From contig OZ231127.1 of NCBI GenBank assembly GCA_965153355.1, positions 45,880,001 to 45,944,000 of the forward strand: a DNA stretch of 64,000 nucleotides. The letters run 5' to 3'. The DNA comes from Flaccisagitta enflata (Eukaryota; Chaetognatha; Sagittoidea; Aphragmophora). Of the stretch, positions 1-9,952 are shown in pieces; the first letter of the stretch is position 1, and each line of letters starts with the position of its first letter. The notes below the pieces were generated by a model. The model saw nothing but the letters and a program-made list of their open reading frames with translations, searched no databases and had not been told where the DNA came from. Both the position numbers and the translations under genes were made by a program.

Positions 1-424
1 GAAATTTAAAGGATAGTTGTGATGGGTCCGGATTAAACACCAGTGAGAGCTCCAAAGGCTCTCATCCTTTATTAAAGTAGGGTTGGGTAGTAATGTTGTC
101 CAACTTTCATGATATACCAAGTCACAAAGTATTTGTGCATGAGGGAATGAGATGGTGAGAGGGACAGAGTCCCAAAAGATACCCATGCTTGAGCTGATAG
201 GAATCATAGAGAAATTTTTGGCCCTTAGGGTAGAGACACTTCAACACTTATTATTCCAGTACCCAGAGGTTGAGATTTGGGCCCTAAGGCGGGGGTTCTG
301 AGCCTTGAGGCTGGGATTTTTAAGGCTTAATATTCATATATTTGTATAGTCATATATTCGTATAGAACTTCATCTCTACAAATGTGTATTTAAGAAGATT
401 TTACATACGATGGAAAAAACAAAG
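1..424. other. No gene or clear repeat seen
   Basis: AT-rich sequence without a long open frame, tandem repeat or terminal inverted repeat that I can support. A short run of alternating GGG/CCTTAAGG-like words near 235-330 is not enough to call. Confidence 0.5.
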
Positions 425-664
425 GACGCAGGGTCACAATATTGTTGCGGATGGGTGGGCAGGGGTCTCCAACCCCCAACCAAACCCCTCACCCCTCACA
501 CACAAACATACACAAAAAGTATCCAAAATGCTTGTTTTTCCACTTTTCAACTCGATCATTATGGACTGACCAATAGACCAACAGACCTACAGAATGACCG
601 ACCGACAGACTGACAGACAGACGGACAGACAAAGCCTCGTATAGAGTTGCGTGTCCGCAACTAA
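425..664 (-). repeat. Family B dispersed repeat, copy 1
   Basis: It starts with GCAGGGTCACAATATTGTTG, passes a C-rich/ACAC segment and ends in GACAGAC-type repeats followed by AGTTGCGTGTCCGCAACT, a short palindrome. The same order of blocks recurs at 9034, 22240, 22970 and, split by the large retroelement, at 24697/50298. It is a MITE-sized dispersed family without coding capacity. Its superfamily is not recognised. Confidence 0.6.
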
Positions 665-674
665 AAACCATTCT

Positions 675-960
675 GGCTTTCTTCCTCCTTGCTCCCTTCT
701 TTCCTCCTTTCTTTCCTTCCTTCCTTCATTTGTTCCCTCCTTCCTTTAAAAACAGGAGAAAAAATCGTTCTGCCTTTCTTCCTACTTCCTCCTTGCCTAC
801 ATTCCTTCCTTCTCTCCTTCCTTCCTTCTTTCCTTCTTTCCTTCCTTCCTTCTTTTAAAGATTTCGGTTTTTCTTCTTCCTTCCTTCATTCCTTCCTTCC
901 TTCCTACTGTCTTTCCTCCTTTCCGTCCTTCCTTCCTTTAAAAACAGCAAGAGGAAAACA
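675..960. repeat. Polypyrimidine (CCTT)n tract
   Basis: Imperfect CCTT/CTTC repeats, nearly pure pyrimidine on the plus strand, interrupted by two short AAAACAG words. The open frame through it is low complexity and is not called as a gene. Confidence 0.85.
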
Positions 961-998
961 TTTTCTTCCAATCATTCCCATCCTTCCCTCCTTCAGCT

Positions 999-1708
999 GG
1001 TTATCCTATAATCATTACGATCCTAGATTTGTGGGTTAGAAGGGTTACGATTGTAGGTTTTCTAGACTCTTTTACAATGGGAATATGGGTTTTTCCTTCA
1101 TAACTCAAAAAGTGCTAAATCGATTTTTTTTATATCTTGGGTCAATATCAATTATGAGACCACTTACCTTTGCCAAAAGAAATTGTCATCGCCACTCTTC
1201 TATAAATAGGTGAAATATGATGATGAATGTGGCTTTCTACAATGCTTAAGATTCTAGGTTTACTTGCTTAGAAAGCTTACAATTCTAGAAACTTGCATAG
1301 AAAGCTTATGATTCTAGGTCTTGTGTGATTCATTACCCACAGGTTAGGCCATGGATTATTAGGTCCCAATTTCAGAGAGAGAAATACTTTTATGCATGGC
1401 ATCAGGCTCTTTCACATCATTGCTCCCGCCTGAATGCCTATACTTGAACTCAGAATGCAAGTTTCTAGAATCGTAAGCTTTCTAGGCAAGAAAACCTAGA
1501 ATCGAAAGCATTGTAGAAAGACACATTCATCATCATATTTCACATATTTCCAGAAGAGTGGCGATGACAATTCCTTTTGGCAAAGGTTAGTGGTCTCACT
1601 ATCATTCTTGAACCAAGAAATGAAAAAATCACATATAAGAATTTTCCCATTGTAAAGCATTAAAACCAATCGTCTTCTAACAAATCTAGAATCACAAGTA
1701 GGATAACC
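999..1708. mobile_element. Foldback element, arms 999-1297 and 1457-1708
   Basis: The left arm begins GGTTATCCTA and the right arm ends TAGGATAACC. The arms are imperfect inverted copies over about 250-300 bp; for example, CTAGAAACTTGCAT near 1284 pairs with ATGCAAGTTTCTAG near 1457. The element sits between two pyrimidine tracts. It has no coding capacity, and I found no clear target duplication. Confidence 0.75.
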
Positions 1709-1714
1709 ATTAGT

Positions 1715-2165
1715 TCCTTCCTTCCTTCCTTCCTTCCTTTCCTCTCTCCTATTACCTTCTTTCCTTCCTTCCTTCCTTCCCTAAAAATAAGGAAAAACTT
1801 TTCCTACCTTCTTCTTCATATTCTTTATCTTCCTTCTTTTTCTTCTTCCCTTCCTTATTTCCTTTTTTCCTTCTTTTCTATCTACCTCCCTTCCTTCCTT
1901 CCTCACTTCTTTGCTTCTTCCATTCCTTTTTTCCTTCTTTCCCTCCTTTTTTCCTTCCTTCCTTCCTTCCTTCCTTCCTTTATAAACAGGAGGAAAACAC
2001 TTTTTCTGCCTTTCTTCTTCCTTCCTTCCTTCCTTCCTCTTTCCTTCTTCTTCCCTTCTTCCTTCCTTTTCCTTTCTTTTCCTTCCTTTATTTTTCCTTT
2101 TCTTCTCTCCTTCTTCCTCTTTTTTTTCTTTCTCTCCTTCTTCCCCCCTTCCCTTCCTACCAGCC
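1715..2165. repeat. Polypyrimidine (CCTT)n tract
   Basis: Continuation of the tract interrupted by the foldback at 999-1708. It is nearly pure C/T on the plus strand with AAAACAG-like interruptions. Its minus-strand frame encodes only Lys/Glu/Arg low-complexity sequence. Confidence 0.85.
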
Positions 2166-2215
2166 TAGCTAGCTTCCTACGAGCGCCGCTCGCGTGCTCG
2201 GGCACTTTGTGACGC

Positions 2216-2640
2216 CCTGCATGAAGAGACATAAGAAACATATAGGAGACATAAGAGACATATAGGAGATAAAAGAGAGACATGAGAGACATAAGAGACA
2301 TAAGAGACCTAAGATACATAAAAGAAATAGGAGACATACGAGTTATAAGAGAGCATATAGGAGACATAAGAAACATATTGGAGACAAAAGAGAAAAAGAG
2401 ACGAAAGAGACAAAAGAGACATGAGAGACATAAGAGACATAAGAGACCTAGTATATATAATTAAAATGGGAGACATAAGAGATATAAGAGACATATAGGA
2501 GACATAAGAGACATATAGGAGACAAAAGAGACAAAAGAGACAAAAGAGATAAAAGAGACATAAGAAATACAAGAGACACAAAGAGACACAAAGAGACATG
2601 AAGAGACATGAAGAGAAATGAAGAGAAAACCTTGAAAATC
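2216..2640. repeat. GAGACATAA-type degenerate minisatellite
   Basis: Repeated purine-rich words such as GAGACATAAGA and GAGACATATAG, with unit lengths around 9-15 bp. Coding frames through it are serine/methionine/leucine repeats and are artefacts. Confidence 0.8.
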
Positions 2641-3114
2641 GCGTTTAGTAATTTTCGCGTGACAGACAGACATTCAGACAGACCAACCAAGGGACACACC
2701 CTCTTATAGAGATGCGAGGACGCATCTAAAAATGATCTAATTAAACTGATTTTTTTTTTTAAATTATATAAAATCTTTTGCCCGATCTGATGAGCTAGAT
2801 TAGAACATTGAAAAAAAAAGTCATGATGAAGTCAAGTCAGAAGTTGAAGGAGGAGAGAAGCAAATATATTCAAATAATAGAGCTACCTTTAATTAATATA
2901 GATCTCAATTTTTTTTAAAATCAAATAAAATTAGAATACCTAAAATCTATCCTCCAGTCTGAGTCGTCTTTGCTCCAATCGTACTGTACCCTCAGGTGAT
3001 TTGTTATATTTTGGTCACACAAGTTACAATGATTTCCTAAACTACTTTTCGTAAGCAGTTTGCCTTTGAGTTAGGTAGAGAAAAATGTTAAAAGAGTATG
3101 GGTCCGCGACTGTG
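2641..3114. other. Gene-free, family A/B repeat end at 2655-2735
   Basis: Contains GACAGACAGAC repeats followed by AGATGCGAGGACGCATCT, a short palindrome like the ends of families A and B. The remainder is AT-rich with no feature I can support. Confidence 0.45.
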
Positions 3115-3485
3115 GTCAAACGGCGTTGTCATACGGCGTTGTCATACGGCGTTGTCATACGGCGTTGTCATACGGCGTTGTCAAACGGCGTTGTCAAACG
3201 GCGTTGTCAAACGGCGTTGTCAAACGGCGTTGTCAAACGGCGTTGTCAAACGGCGTTGTCAAACGGCGTTGTCAAACGGCGTTGTCAAACGGCGTTGTCA
3301 AACGGCGTTGTCAAACGGCGTTGTCAAACGGCGTTGTCAAACGGCGTTGTCAAACGGCGTTGTCAAACGGCGTTGTCAAACGGCGTTGTCAAACGGCGTT
3401 GTCAAACGGCGTTGTCAAACGGCGTTGTCAAACGGCGTTGTCAAACGGCGTTGTCAAACGGCGTTGTCAAACGGCGTTGTCAAAT
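3115..3485 (+). repeat. 13-bp satellite GGCGTTGTCAAAC, about 28 copies
   Basis: Near-perfect tandem array. The first four or so units carry TCATAC in place of TCAAAC. Because 13 is not a multiple of 3 and the unit lacks stops in any phase, all three plus frames stay open and give a 13-residue peptide repeat. These frames are by-products of the array. The array abuts the 160-bp tandem repeats that follow. Confidence 0.95.
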
Positions 3486-3486
3486 G

Positions 3487-4505
3487 GCGGTTTGGCCTGT
3501 CTGGCCAGTTAGCATGCTATAATCTTTACAAATTAAATACATATGTTGAGTCCTTCCATTTAGAGACTACATACCAAGTTTTAACCAAATCGGTTGAAAA
3601 ATGCCAAAGTTATGCACGTTTTTCACTTTTAGGCTGGTGGGCGGGTTGGGTGGTAGGCTGGTTTGGCCGATTAGCATTCTAAAATCTTTACAATTCAAAT
3701 ACATGTGTTGAGTTCTTCCATTTAGGGACTACATACCAAATTTTAACCAAATCGGTAGAAAAATGCCGAAGTTATGCACGTTTTTCACTATTTGGCTGGT
3801 AGGCTGGTTGGGTGGTAGGCCGGTTTGGCCGGTTAGCATGCTAAAATCTTTACAAATCAAATACATATGTTGAGTCCTTGCATTTAGACACTACATACCA
3901 AGTTTTAACCAAATCGGTTGAAAAATGCCAAAGTTATGCACGTTTTTCACTTTTAGGCTGGTTGGGTGGTAGGCTGGTTTGGCCGGTTAGCATGCTAAAA
4001 TCTTTACGAATAGAATACATATGTTGAGTCCTTCCATTTAGAGACTACATACCAAGTTTTAACCAAATTGGTTGAAAAATGCCAAAGTTATGCACGTTTT
4101 TCACTTTTTGGCTAGTAGGCTGGTTGGGTGGTAGGCCTGTTTGGCCGGTTAGCATGCTTAAATCTTTACAATTCAAATACATATGTTGAGTTCTTCCATT
4201 TAGGGACTACATACCAAATTCAAACCAAATCGGTAGAAAAATGCCGAAGTTATGCACGTTTTTCACTTTTAGGCTGGTAGGCTGGTTGGGCCAGTTGGGT
4301 GGGTTGGATCATAACATACGCATAGGCTGCAAAGCGGCTTACCCTAATACAACTTCCCTCCAAATATGAAGCAAATCGGTCAAGGCGTTCAAAAGTTAGC
4401 CCATTTTTAAAAGTGTGGACGACAACAAAAACGACGACAACGACGACACCCACCCGCCTCGAATTATAGTCCGCGTCGGAATGGTATTCCGTCGCGGACA
4501 AAAAG
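3487..4505 (+). mobile_element. Family F element, 160-bp tandem units and terminal hairpin
   Basis: Five tandem units of about 153-163 bp start near 3507, 3670, 3833, 3986 and 4149, each with GGTTAGCATGCT followed later by AACCAAATCGGT. A GACAACGACGAC segment follows, then a hairpin with 14-bp arms (4469-4482 and 4486-4499, one mismatch) and a run of A. A second copy with the same tail and hairpin is at 23470-24042. Tandem core plus terminal palindrome resembles non-autonomous Helitron/Helentron-like elements. That assignment is inference. Confidence 0.6.
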
Positions 4506-4756
4506 AGTTTTTTTCAGATTCTGTAATATGGAAAACTAGGAGTGGTGCGCGTATTAACAAGTCAGTGAGGGTTCACAAGGCCCTCTTCAATTTATTTCAG
4601 TTTGGGTATAGTGAGAGATATTGTTCCACTTGTCATAGACTTATAGACACCCATACACGTATACACAGACGCACATTCACAGAGAGAGACAGACGCACAC
4701 AATAAAAAAGCTTAAAAACAACAGTCCTCGACTGTAGTCTATTTGGTGTCCAACCA

Positions 4757-4990
4757 GGCTACTCAGTCTGACCCGGCTACTCAGTCTGACCCGGCTACTC
4801 AGTCTGACCCGGCTACTCAGTCTGACCCGGCTACTCAGTCTGACCCGGCTACTCAGTCTGACCCGGCTACTCAGTCTGACCCGGCTACTCAGTCTGACCC
4901 GGCTACTCAGTCTGACCCGGCTACTCAGTCTGACCCGGCTACTCAGTCTGACCCGGCTACTCAGTCTGACCCGGCTACTCAGTCTGACCC
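4757..4990 (+). repeat. 18-bp satellite GGCTACTCAGTCTGACCC, 13 copies
   Basis: Essentially perfect array of 13 units. The unit length is a multiple of 3, so it yields hexapeptide repeats in open frames on both strands. No start context, flanking exon or conserved domain suggests a gene. Confidence 0.95.
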
Positions 4991-4999
4991 AGCTACCGA

Positions 5000-5095
5000 T
5001 TGCATACCTTGAAGTCCATGGTGGCATACCTTGCAGCCTATGATGGCATACCTTGAAGTCCATTATGGCATTCCTTGAAGTCCATGAAAGCATAC
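5000..5095 (+). repeat. Short tandem GCATACCTTGAAGTCCAT repeat
   Basis: Four to five imperfect units of about 22 bp directly follow the 18-bp satellite. Low copy and diverged. Confidence 0.6.
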
Positions 5096-5219
5096 CTTAT
5101 ACCTTATAATCCAACAATAAAAAAGAAAACAAAAAAATTTCAAAAAAATTTCAAAAAAAAGAATATAAAAAAAAAAGTACAAAATTTTTTTTTTTTCAAA
5201 AAAAAAAAAAAAAAATTTA

Positions 5220-5811
5220 AAGTCCAGCAAATAATGTTACTAGATACATCATAAATACCCTTATATTTTCTTAACCAATACTCAGAATTTACTAAAATCT
5301 TGCAGGGGAGCTTTTATTGATGCAATGAACCTTCACAACAAGTTAGAACAACATTGGTGAATCTTTACTACCCTTCCCCTATGTAAATTGTACAAGTCTA
5401 GGAATTAATATTACTAGCAAAATACCCTAATATCTTCTAAACCAATACTCAGAATTGTCTGAAACCTTGCAGGGGAGCTTTAATTGGTGCAATGAACCTT
5501 CACAACAAGTTTGAACAACATTGGTGAACCTTTCCTACCCTTCCCCTATTAAAATTGCACAAGTCCAGGAATTGATATTACTACAAAAATAATAGGCAAA
5601 GGGTATTAAATATTTATGAATGTTGTTGAAAGTTGGTACACAGGATAGTAATGCCCTAAAAATAACACTGACCAAGTTTCATCAACATCTGAGTACTGGT
5701 TCCCAAGTTTTTAAGGGTTGAGACAACAAACGACGACGACGATGACTCACTACACGATCAAGGCTATGTTATAGTCCTCGACGTAAACTGATCGTCGAGG
5801 ACAAAAAGACG
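5220..5811 (+). mobile_element. Hairpin-ended element with 175-bp tandem units
   Basis: Three units (starting near 5221, 5396 and 5562) share AACCAATACTCAGAATT and TTGCAGGGGAGCTTT. The element ends in a perfect hairpin, GTCCTCGACG (5774-5783) with CGTCGAGGAC (5793-5802), followed by AAAAAG. This is the same architecture as 3487-4505 and 9953-11892. There is no coding capacity. Confidence 0.6.
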
Positions 5812-6440
5812 GACGCAAGCACTCAGAGACAGATATGAAGCATGAAGATAGACCTATAGAATGACAGACAGAAAAACAAATACATAGACACAAATAAGGA
5901 GAAACAGACAGGCACAGAGAAAGACGCAAACGCACACAAACATTCTCACGGAAGTAATCCTGGAAAAAGTCGCAACAACAGGCAATGTGAGAAGCACGCG
6001 AATTTTGTCAGTTAAAGACGGCGGTGAATTCGGAAACTCCGCACCTGTAGATCCTTGCGTAAACTCCGTAATTGCAAGCGCCGGTGACCGCTGTATGTAG
6101 TTGCGCCGCTGATAACTCCAGTTAAACTTCGTGTAGCTGATAGATGATGATAGGAGATACATGAAAGCTATTTAAAAAAATCATAAAATTAAAATGGGAT
6201 CTGTTCCTACTATAATCTTTGATCGTATGACGAGATTTTATGTCATAGATTTAAAAGAGTTGCTGTTATGCGATTTGCAATTACGATTAACCTCTTTTTG
6301 CTATAGTCAAAGCGCAAGTAGAGTCTAAGGACACATCTGAAAGTGTACCAATAAGGAGGGCCAATCCCGACAGGAAAAAGCTTTAAACTTAAAAAACGAC
6401 GACAGCGTGGTAATGTAATGTTTGAAGCTTTTTCGTCGCG
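5812..6440. other. No gene seen
   Basis: Starts with GACAGACAG-like words, then unique AT-rich sequence. Short open frames lack any recognisable motif. A TTTGAAGCTTTTTCGTCGCG word near 6420 resembles the 5' motif of the element at 9953. Confidence 0.45.
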
Positions 6441-6443
6441 TAT

Positions 6444-6539
6444 ATGTTTTTGTTGTTGTTGTTGTTATTGTCGTTGACATTGTCGTTGTTGTTGTTGTTA
6501 TTGTTACTGACGTTATTGTTGCTTTCATTGTTTTCTTGC

Positions 6540-6575
<36 letters not shown>

Positions 6576-6580
6576 CAGTT
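6444..6580 (+). repeat. (GTT)n trinucleotide tract
   Basis: Imperfect GTT repeats, with the longest pure run near 6541-6575. The valine/leucine or asparagine/threonine frames through it are not called as genes. Confidence 0.9.
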
Positions 6581-6689
6581 TTGCTAAAAGCCTTCAAATC
6601 AACCTTCAATCAACCTTCAATATCTTAAATCGCTCATCTGAGGCCTAAACTATGCCCCTCAGGACGTCTGGAAATTTCCCCCCCCCCCC

Positions 6690-6940
6690 CGTGTCCTACA
6701 GGACATTGGCCCTTTGAGACCGCTGCCCTGCTCTCACTGCACTTCTTCACTTGATCACTCCAAGCAGGGCATCGGGTACCGCTGACCATGTGCGATCCTT
6801 GGATGACTAGTTACTTTTACGGTGTTTTTTAGCGTTTTGAGCTCACTGCTTATACCTAAATGCCCCTGTGAACTTCTCCTTCACTGCCCCTGCCCATCCG
6901 CACGCGACTAGGTTAGCCTTATTTGAAAAGGAAAGATTGC
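6690..6940 (+). repeat. Diverged family A repeat
   Basis: Contains CTGCCCCTGCCCATCCGCAC then GCGACTAGGTTAGCC, the right-hand block of family A seen at 13548-13791 and 19666-19874. The left-hand palindrome is not preserved. Preceded by a run of C near 6679. Confidence 0.45.
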
Positions 6941-7099
6941 CGCATGTATAAAATTTTCACCTCTTTTTTAATTATTACAAAAAAAAAAAAAGAATATAAA
7001 AATCAAAAAGTTTAAGATAGTTTTAAGATTAAAGAAGAGGTCTTTTAGTAACAACTCTAAAACATAGGCCTGATCCAAGGCAAGACAGTCACGGATGAT

Positions 7100-7300
7100 T
7101 GGGCATGGCAGGGGCCATAATGCGAAAACCTCCCGCAATTCATCAAGTGATGCGGGGTCACAATATCGTGTCGATCGGTAGGTCAGTCGGTAGGTCGGTA
7201 TGTCGGTCACATTTTTTAAAATTCTGAGCGGTTTTTGCATTATTGCTCCTGCCCAATCGTCCGCGACTGGATTGCCGTGTATCCGGCCATGTTAATATTG
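7100..7300 (+). repeat. Composite family B/A repeat fragment
   Basis: The family B start GGGGTCACAATATCGTG near 7155 is followed by GGTAGGTCGG-type repeats, then the family A end CGCGACTGGATTGCCGTGTA. It looks like a fusion of two related short elements. Confidence 0.5.
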
Positions 7301-7532
7301 CCTTAAGCGAAATTTTTTTCTCAAGATTTGAAGCCTTTGTATGTTTTTAATTTTGAGGCAATTTGAAGCCTTGATGTTCTTATAAACTAAGTTCTTATAA
7401 AAAAAAACAGTGTAATCCGCTTCGGAATGATAATTCGTCGCGAACAAAAAAAAAAAGACACAGAAACCGAAAAGGAAACAGACAATCACGATTTTAGACA
7501 GACACAAAAACAAGAAACAGAAGTAGATAAAC

Positions 7533-7710
7533 AAGGCCGGAAAAAACGGCTACCGAAGTCGTGTGCGGGTGGGCAGGGGCCATATTTGAGGTCACTATAC
7601 CATTTAGGCAGGAGCAGTGAGCTCAAAGAAATAGAATCATAAAAAAAGTAAAGTGTGACCGACCGACCGACGGACAAAGCCAGTTGTAAAGTCGCGTGCA
7701 CGCAACTAAA
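7533..7710 (-). repeat. Family A dispersed repeat
   Basis: Reads AAGGCCGG, GGGTGGGCAGGGGCC, GGCAGGAGCAGTGAG, GTGTGACCGACCGACCGACG and ends near GTCGCGTGCACGCAACTAAA. Other copies are at 13548, 19666 and 53700. The terminal short palindrome and small size suggest a MITE. There is no coding frame. Confidence 0.65.
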
Positions 7711-8920
7711 AAACTTAACATTGCAAGTCGCAAGCTAATTTCATTCATACACACCAAAGGTTCCTTTCCTTCTAGACTCGTCTCAGGGTTGGAAGATCGT
7801 AGACCACCGAGGAAGTTCGTGACCTCCAAAAACTCAGAATTTGTTGAAACTTCATGTCTCTGTAGTGTACCTACCTACAGACGCACCTACCTACGAACAC
7901 ACCCTCATATAGAGTCGCGTAGTAGGTGACCAAATATCACTAAAAATAATGAGTCATATTTAACCCAAGATTAACCCGTAATGATATATTTGTATCAGCC
8001 TTGATTATAGATACCGATAAATCTGAAGTTGCTGTCGTACTAAGCATCAGGCGTACATAGTTGGATGACATAGTCCGAAGACAGAGACGATGACAAACAT
8101 GCAAAGAGAGGGACACAAAGAGACAATCAGACAGACACGAAGATAAACAGATTGACAAAGATAGACTTAAAGACGCAAATATACACGGAGAATGAGTGTC
8201 TACCAATCTGTATAAATCGCTAACATGAAAGACGGGTTTGGAGCGCTGCTTACCATTAGTCCGAGGGTGATTGCGGGTGTGTACACCCCTATATGAAAAG
8301 CTACGAAGCTGTTCTTGACAGAAAAAAAAAAGTTGAATCTAGAATAAAGCTTTCCGCTTTGACTTAACTCTAACCTGCATTTTTATGAAGGTGCTTTAGA
8401 CGCATCTCTGTCTTTCTACGCCTATTGTGATATGATGAAATCGCCGGGGATAATGGTTGAGGCAGAACCTTTGTCTTTGAGATCTTCATACAGAGGATCG
8501 AGGAGCACGCGTTCGCAAAACCTGGTTAAAATGGAAATACGAAAACGAAATTAGAAAGGCGATACATAAATTAAGTATATTGGTGTAAACTAACGAAAAA
8601 ATAATGCCGTATACACTCCCCCCCCCCCCCCCGTCGCGGACGAGCAGGCAGGAGCGAAAAACAGAAATGTGACGTGACCAACCGACTGACCAAGGGGCCA
8701 TACACCAATGGAAACATTTTAGGATCCACATTTTTTTGTTGTTGACATGCGACTCTAGAACTTGCCGTGTCGGTCAGTTGGTCGGTTGGTTACCCTATAG
8801 AATATAAATATGGTAAAATAATAAAAATTAAGATGAAAACTGTTTGAAATTGTTTTGCAGTACACGCTTTTCTTTGCTCAGAACACCCACTCGAACATCA
8901 GCCTCTGAATCAGATTTGGC

Positions 8921-8951
<31 letters not shown>

Positions 8952-9033
8952 CGTACTAAGAACAAACTGAGCGCCAGATTTGAAAAAAGGAGTAGTACCT
9001 CACAATAAAAACTACTAAAATATAAAACCAACA
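7711..9033. other. Gene-free, low-complexity patches
   Basis: Mostly unique AT-rich DNA with a C14 run near 8619 and A-rich runs near 8923 and 8941. Short family A-like words (GTCGGTCAGTTGGTCGGTTGG) occur near 8770. No domain or intact frame was found. Confidence 0.45.
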
Positions 9034-9166
9034 GTGACGCAGGGTCACAATACTGTTGCAGACGGGTGGGCAGGGGCAATTAACTCCCAGCCTCGTGGCC
9101 TCACCCCGACCCCACCCCTCCCACACACCCACAAAATACTATGCAATAACAACCGCATCATGAATA

Positions 9167-9342
9167 CAGTTGAACCCCGCAATAACATATGTCAAGGGGC
9201 CAATAAATTTAATCTATTGTCAATGGATTTCTATTATTGGCAACATGAGAAATAAAAAGAAATAACAATGAAATTAATATTTCATATCCGCCATAAGCAG
9301 ATTATCAATACTCTTGGGATCCGTTATAGCGGGATGTAACTG
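9167..9342. mobile_element. Pogo/Tigger-like MITE with TA duplication
   Basis: Begins CAGTTGAACCCCGCAATAAC and ends CCGTTATAGCGGGATGTAACTG, which are inverted with mismatches and flanked by TA on both sides. At 176 bp it is too short to encode a transposase. Termini of this CAGTTGAACC type with TA targets are typical of pogo/Tigger-class MITEs. A near full-length relative is at 62674-62850. Confidence 0.75.
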
Positions 9343-9406
9343 TAGACATTTCTCATGTTTTCAACTCTAGCGTGACGGATGAATGGACCGACGTACCGAT
9401 AGATGG

Positions 9407-9707
9407 CAGGGGTGTATAAAGTTGAGTATTCCCCCCCCCGGTGGGGGGGGGGAATAAAATCAAAAGGTTTGGAGATGGGGAAGAAAATCAAAAGTTTGAA
9501 AAAAAGAAAAAGAAAATTTTTTGAAGATCTAACACTTTTGGTAGTACCAAAAGGTAAGAAACAATTACTACAACACAATTTAACACTATTTAAACCTAGA
9601 ATATACTGTTTTATAGCTTTGAAGGGGAAGAAAATCAATGATTTCGTAGAAAATTAAAGGCAGGGGGGGGAATAAAATCAAAAGCCGCTCAACTATATAC
9701 ACCCCTG
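9407..9707. mobile_element. hAT-like MITE, 8-bp duplication ATAGATGG
   Basis: The 301-bp element begins CAGGGGTGTATAAAGTTGAG and ends CTCAACTATATACACCCCTG, near-perfect inverted repeats. The target duplication ATAGATGG is exact at 9399-9406 and 9708-9715. CAGGGGTG termini with 8-bp duplications are characteristic of hAT elements. A truncated relative lies at 24043-24256. It contains C and G runs next to the left end. Confidence 0.85.
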
Positions 9708-9952
9708 ATAGATGGACAAAGCATCTTATAGAGTTGTATGTCCGCAACCAAAGATACTGATTTTTAAAATAACAAGGTCATATTTTTCTTCTTATACAGT
9801 AAAAAAAAGATTTTTTTGACAGAATTGGACAAAAAATTATCTAATCTGAGAATAAAAAAACATTAGGAATGCTTGAGCCTCAAAATAGGGCTAAAAATAA
9901 GAACGCCGAGGCTCACTTCAAAAATCCATGTTTTTAATTCTTATTCAAAGAA

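Larger units (their letters stand above)
9034..9752 (-). repeat. Family B repeat split by two nested MITEs
   Basis: Family B blocks occur at 9034-9166, 9343-9406 and 9708-9752, in the same order as the uninterrupted copy at 425-664. The interruptions are a TA-flanked MITE (9167-9342) and an 8-bp-duplication MITE (9407-9707). The nesting gives relative ages: family B is older than both. Confidence 0.7.

Noticed and set aside
689-1039. 116-residue Leu/Phe/Ser frame
   Set aside because: It lies in the (CCTT)n tract, and its composition is explained by the repeat.
3115-3485. Possible CRISPR array
   Set aside because: The repeats are contiguous 13-bp units without spacers, in eukaryotic-type DNA.
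3098-3682. 194-residue frame with 13-residue repeats
   Set aside because: It is produced by a 13-bp satellite with no stops. Equivalent frames exist in all phases.
4677-5093. RVRLSS repeat frame on minus and ATQSDP frame on plus
   Set aside because: Both are translations of the same 18-bp satellite.
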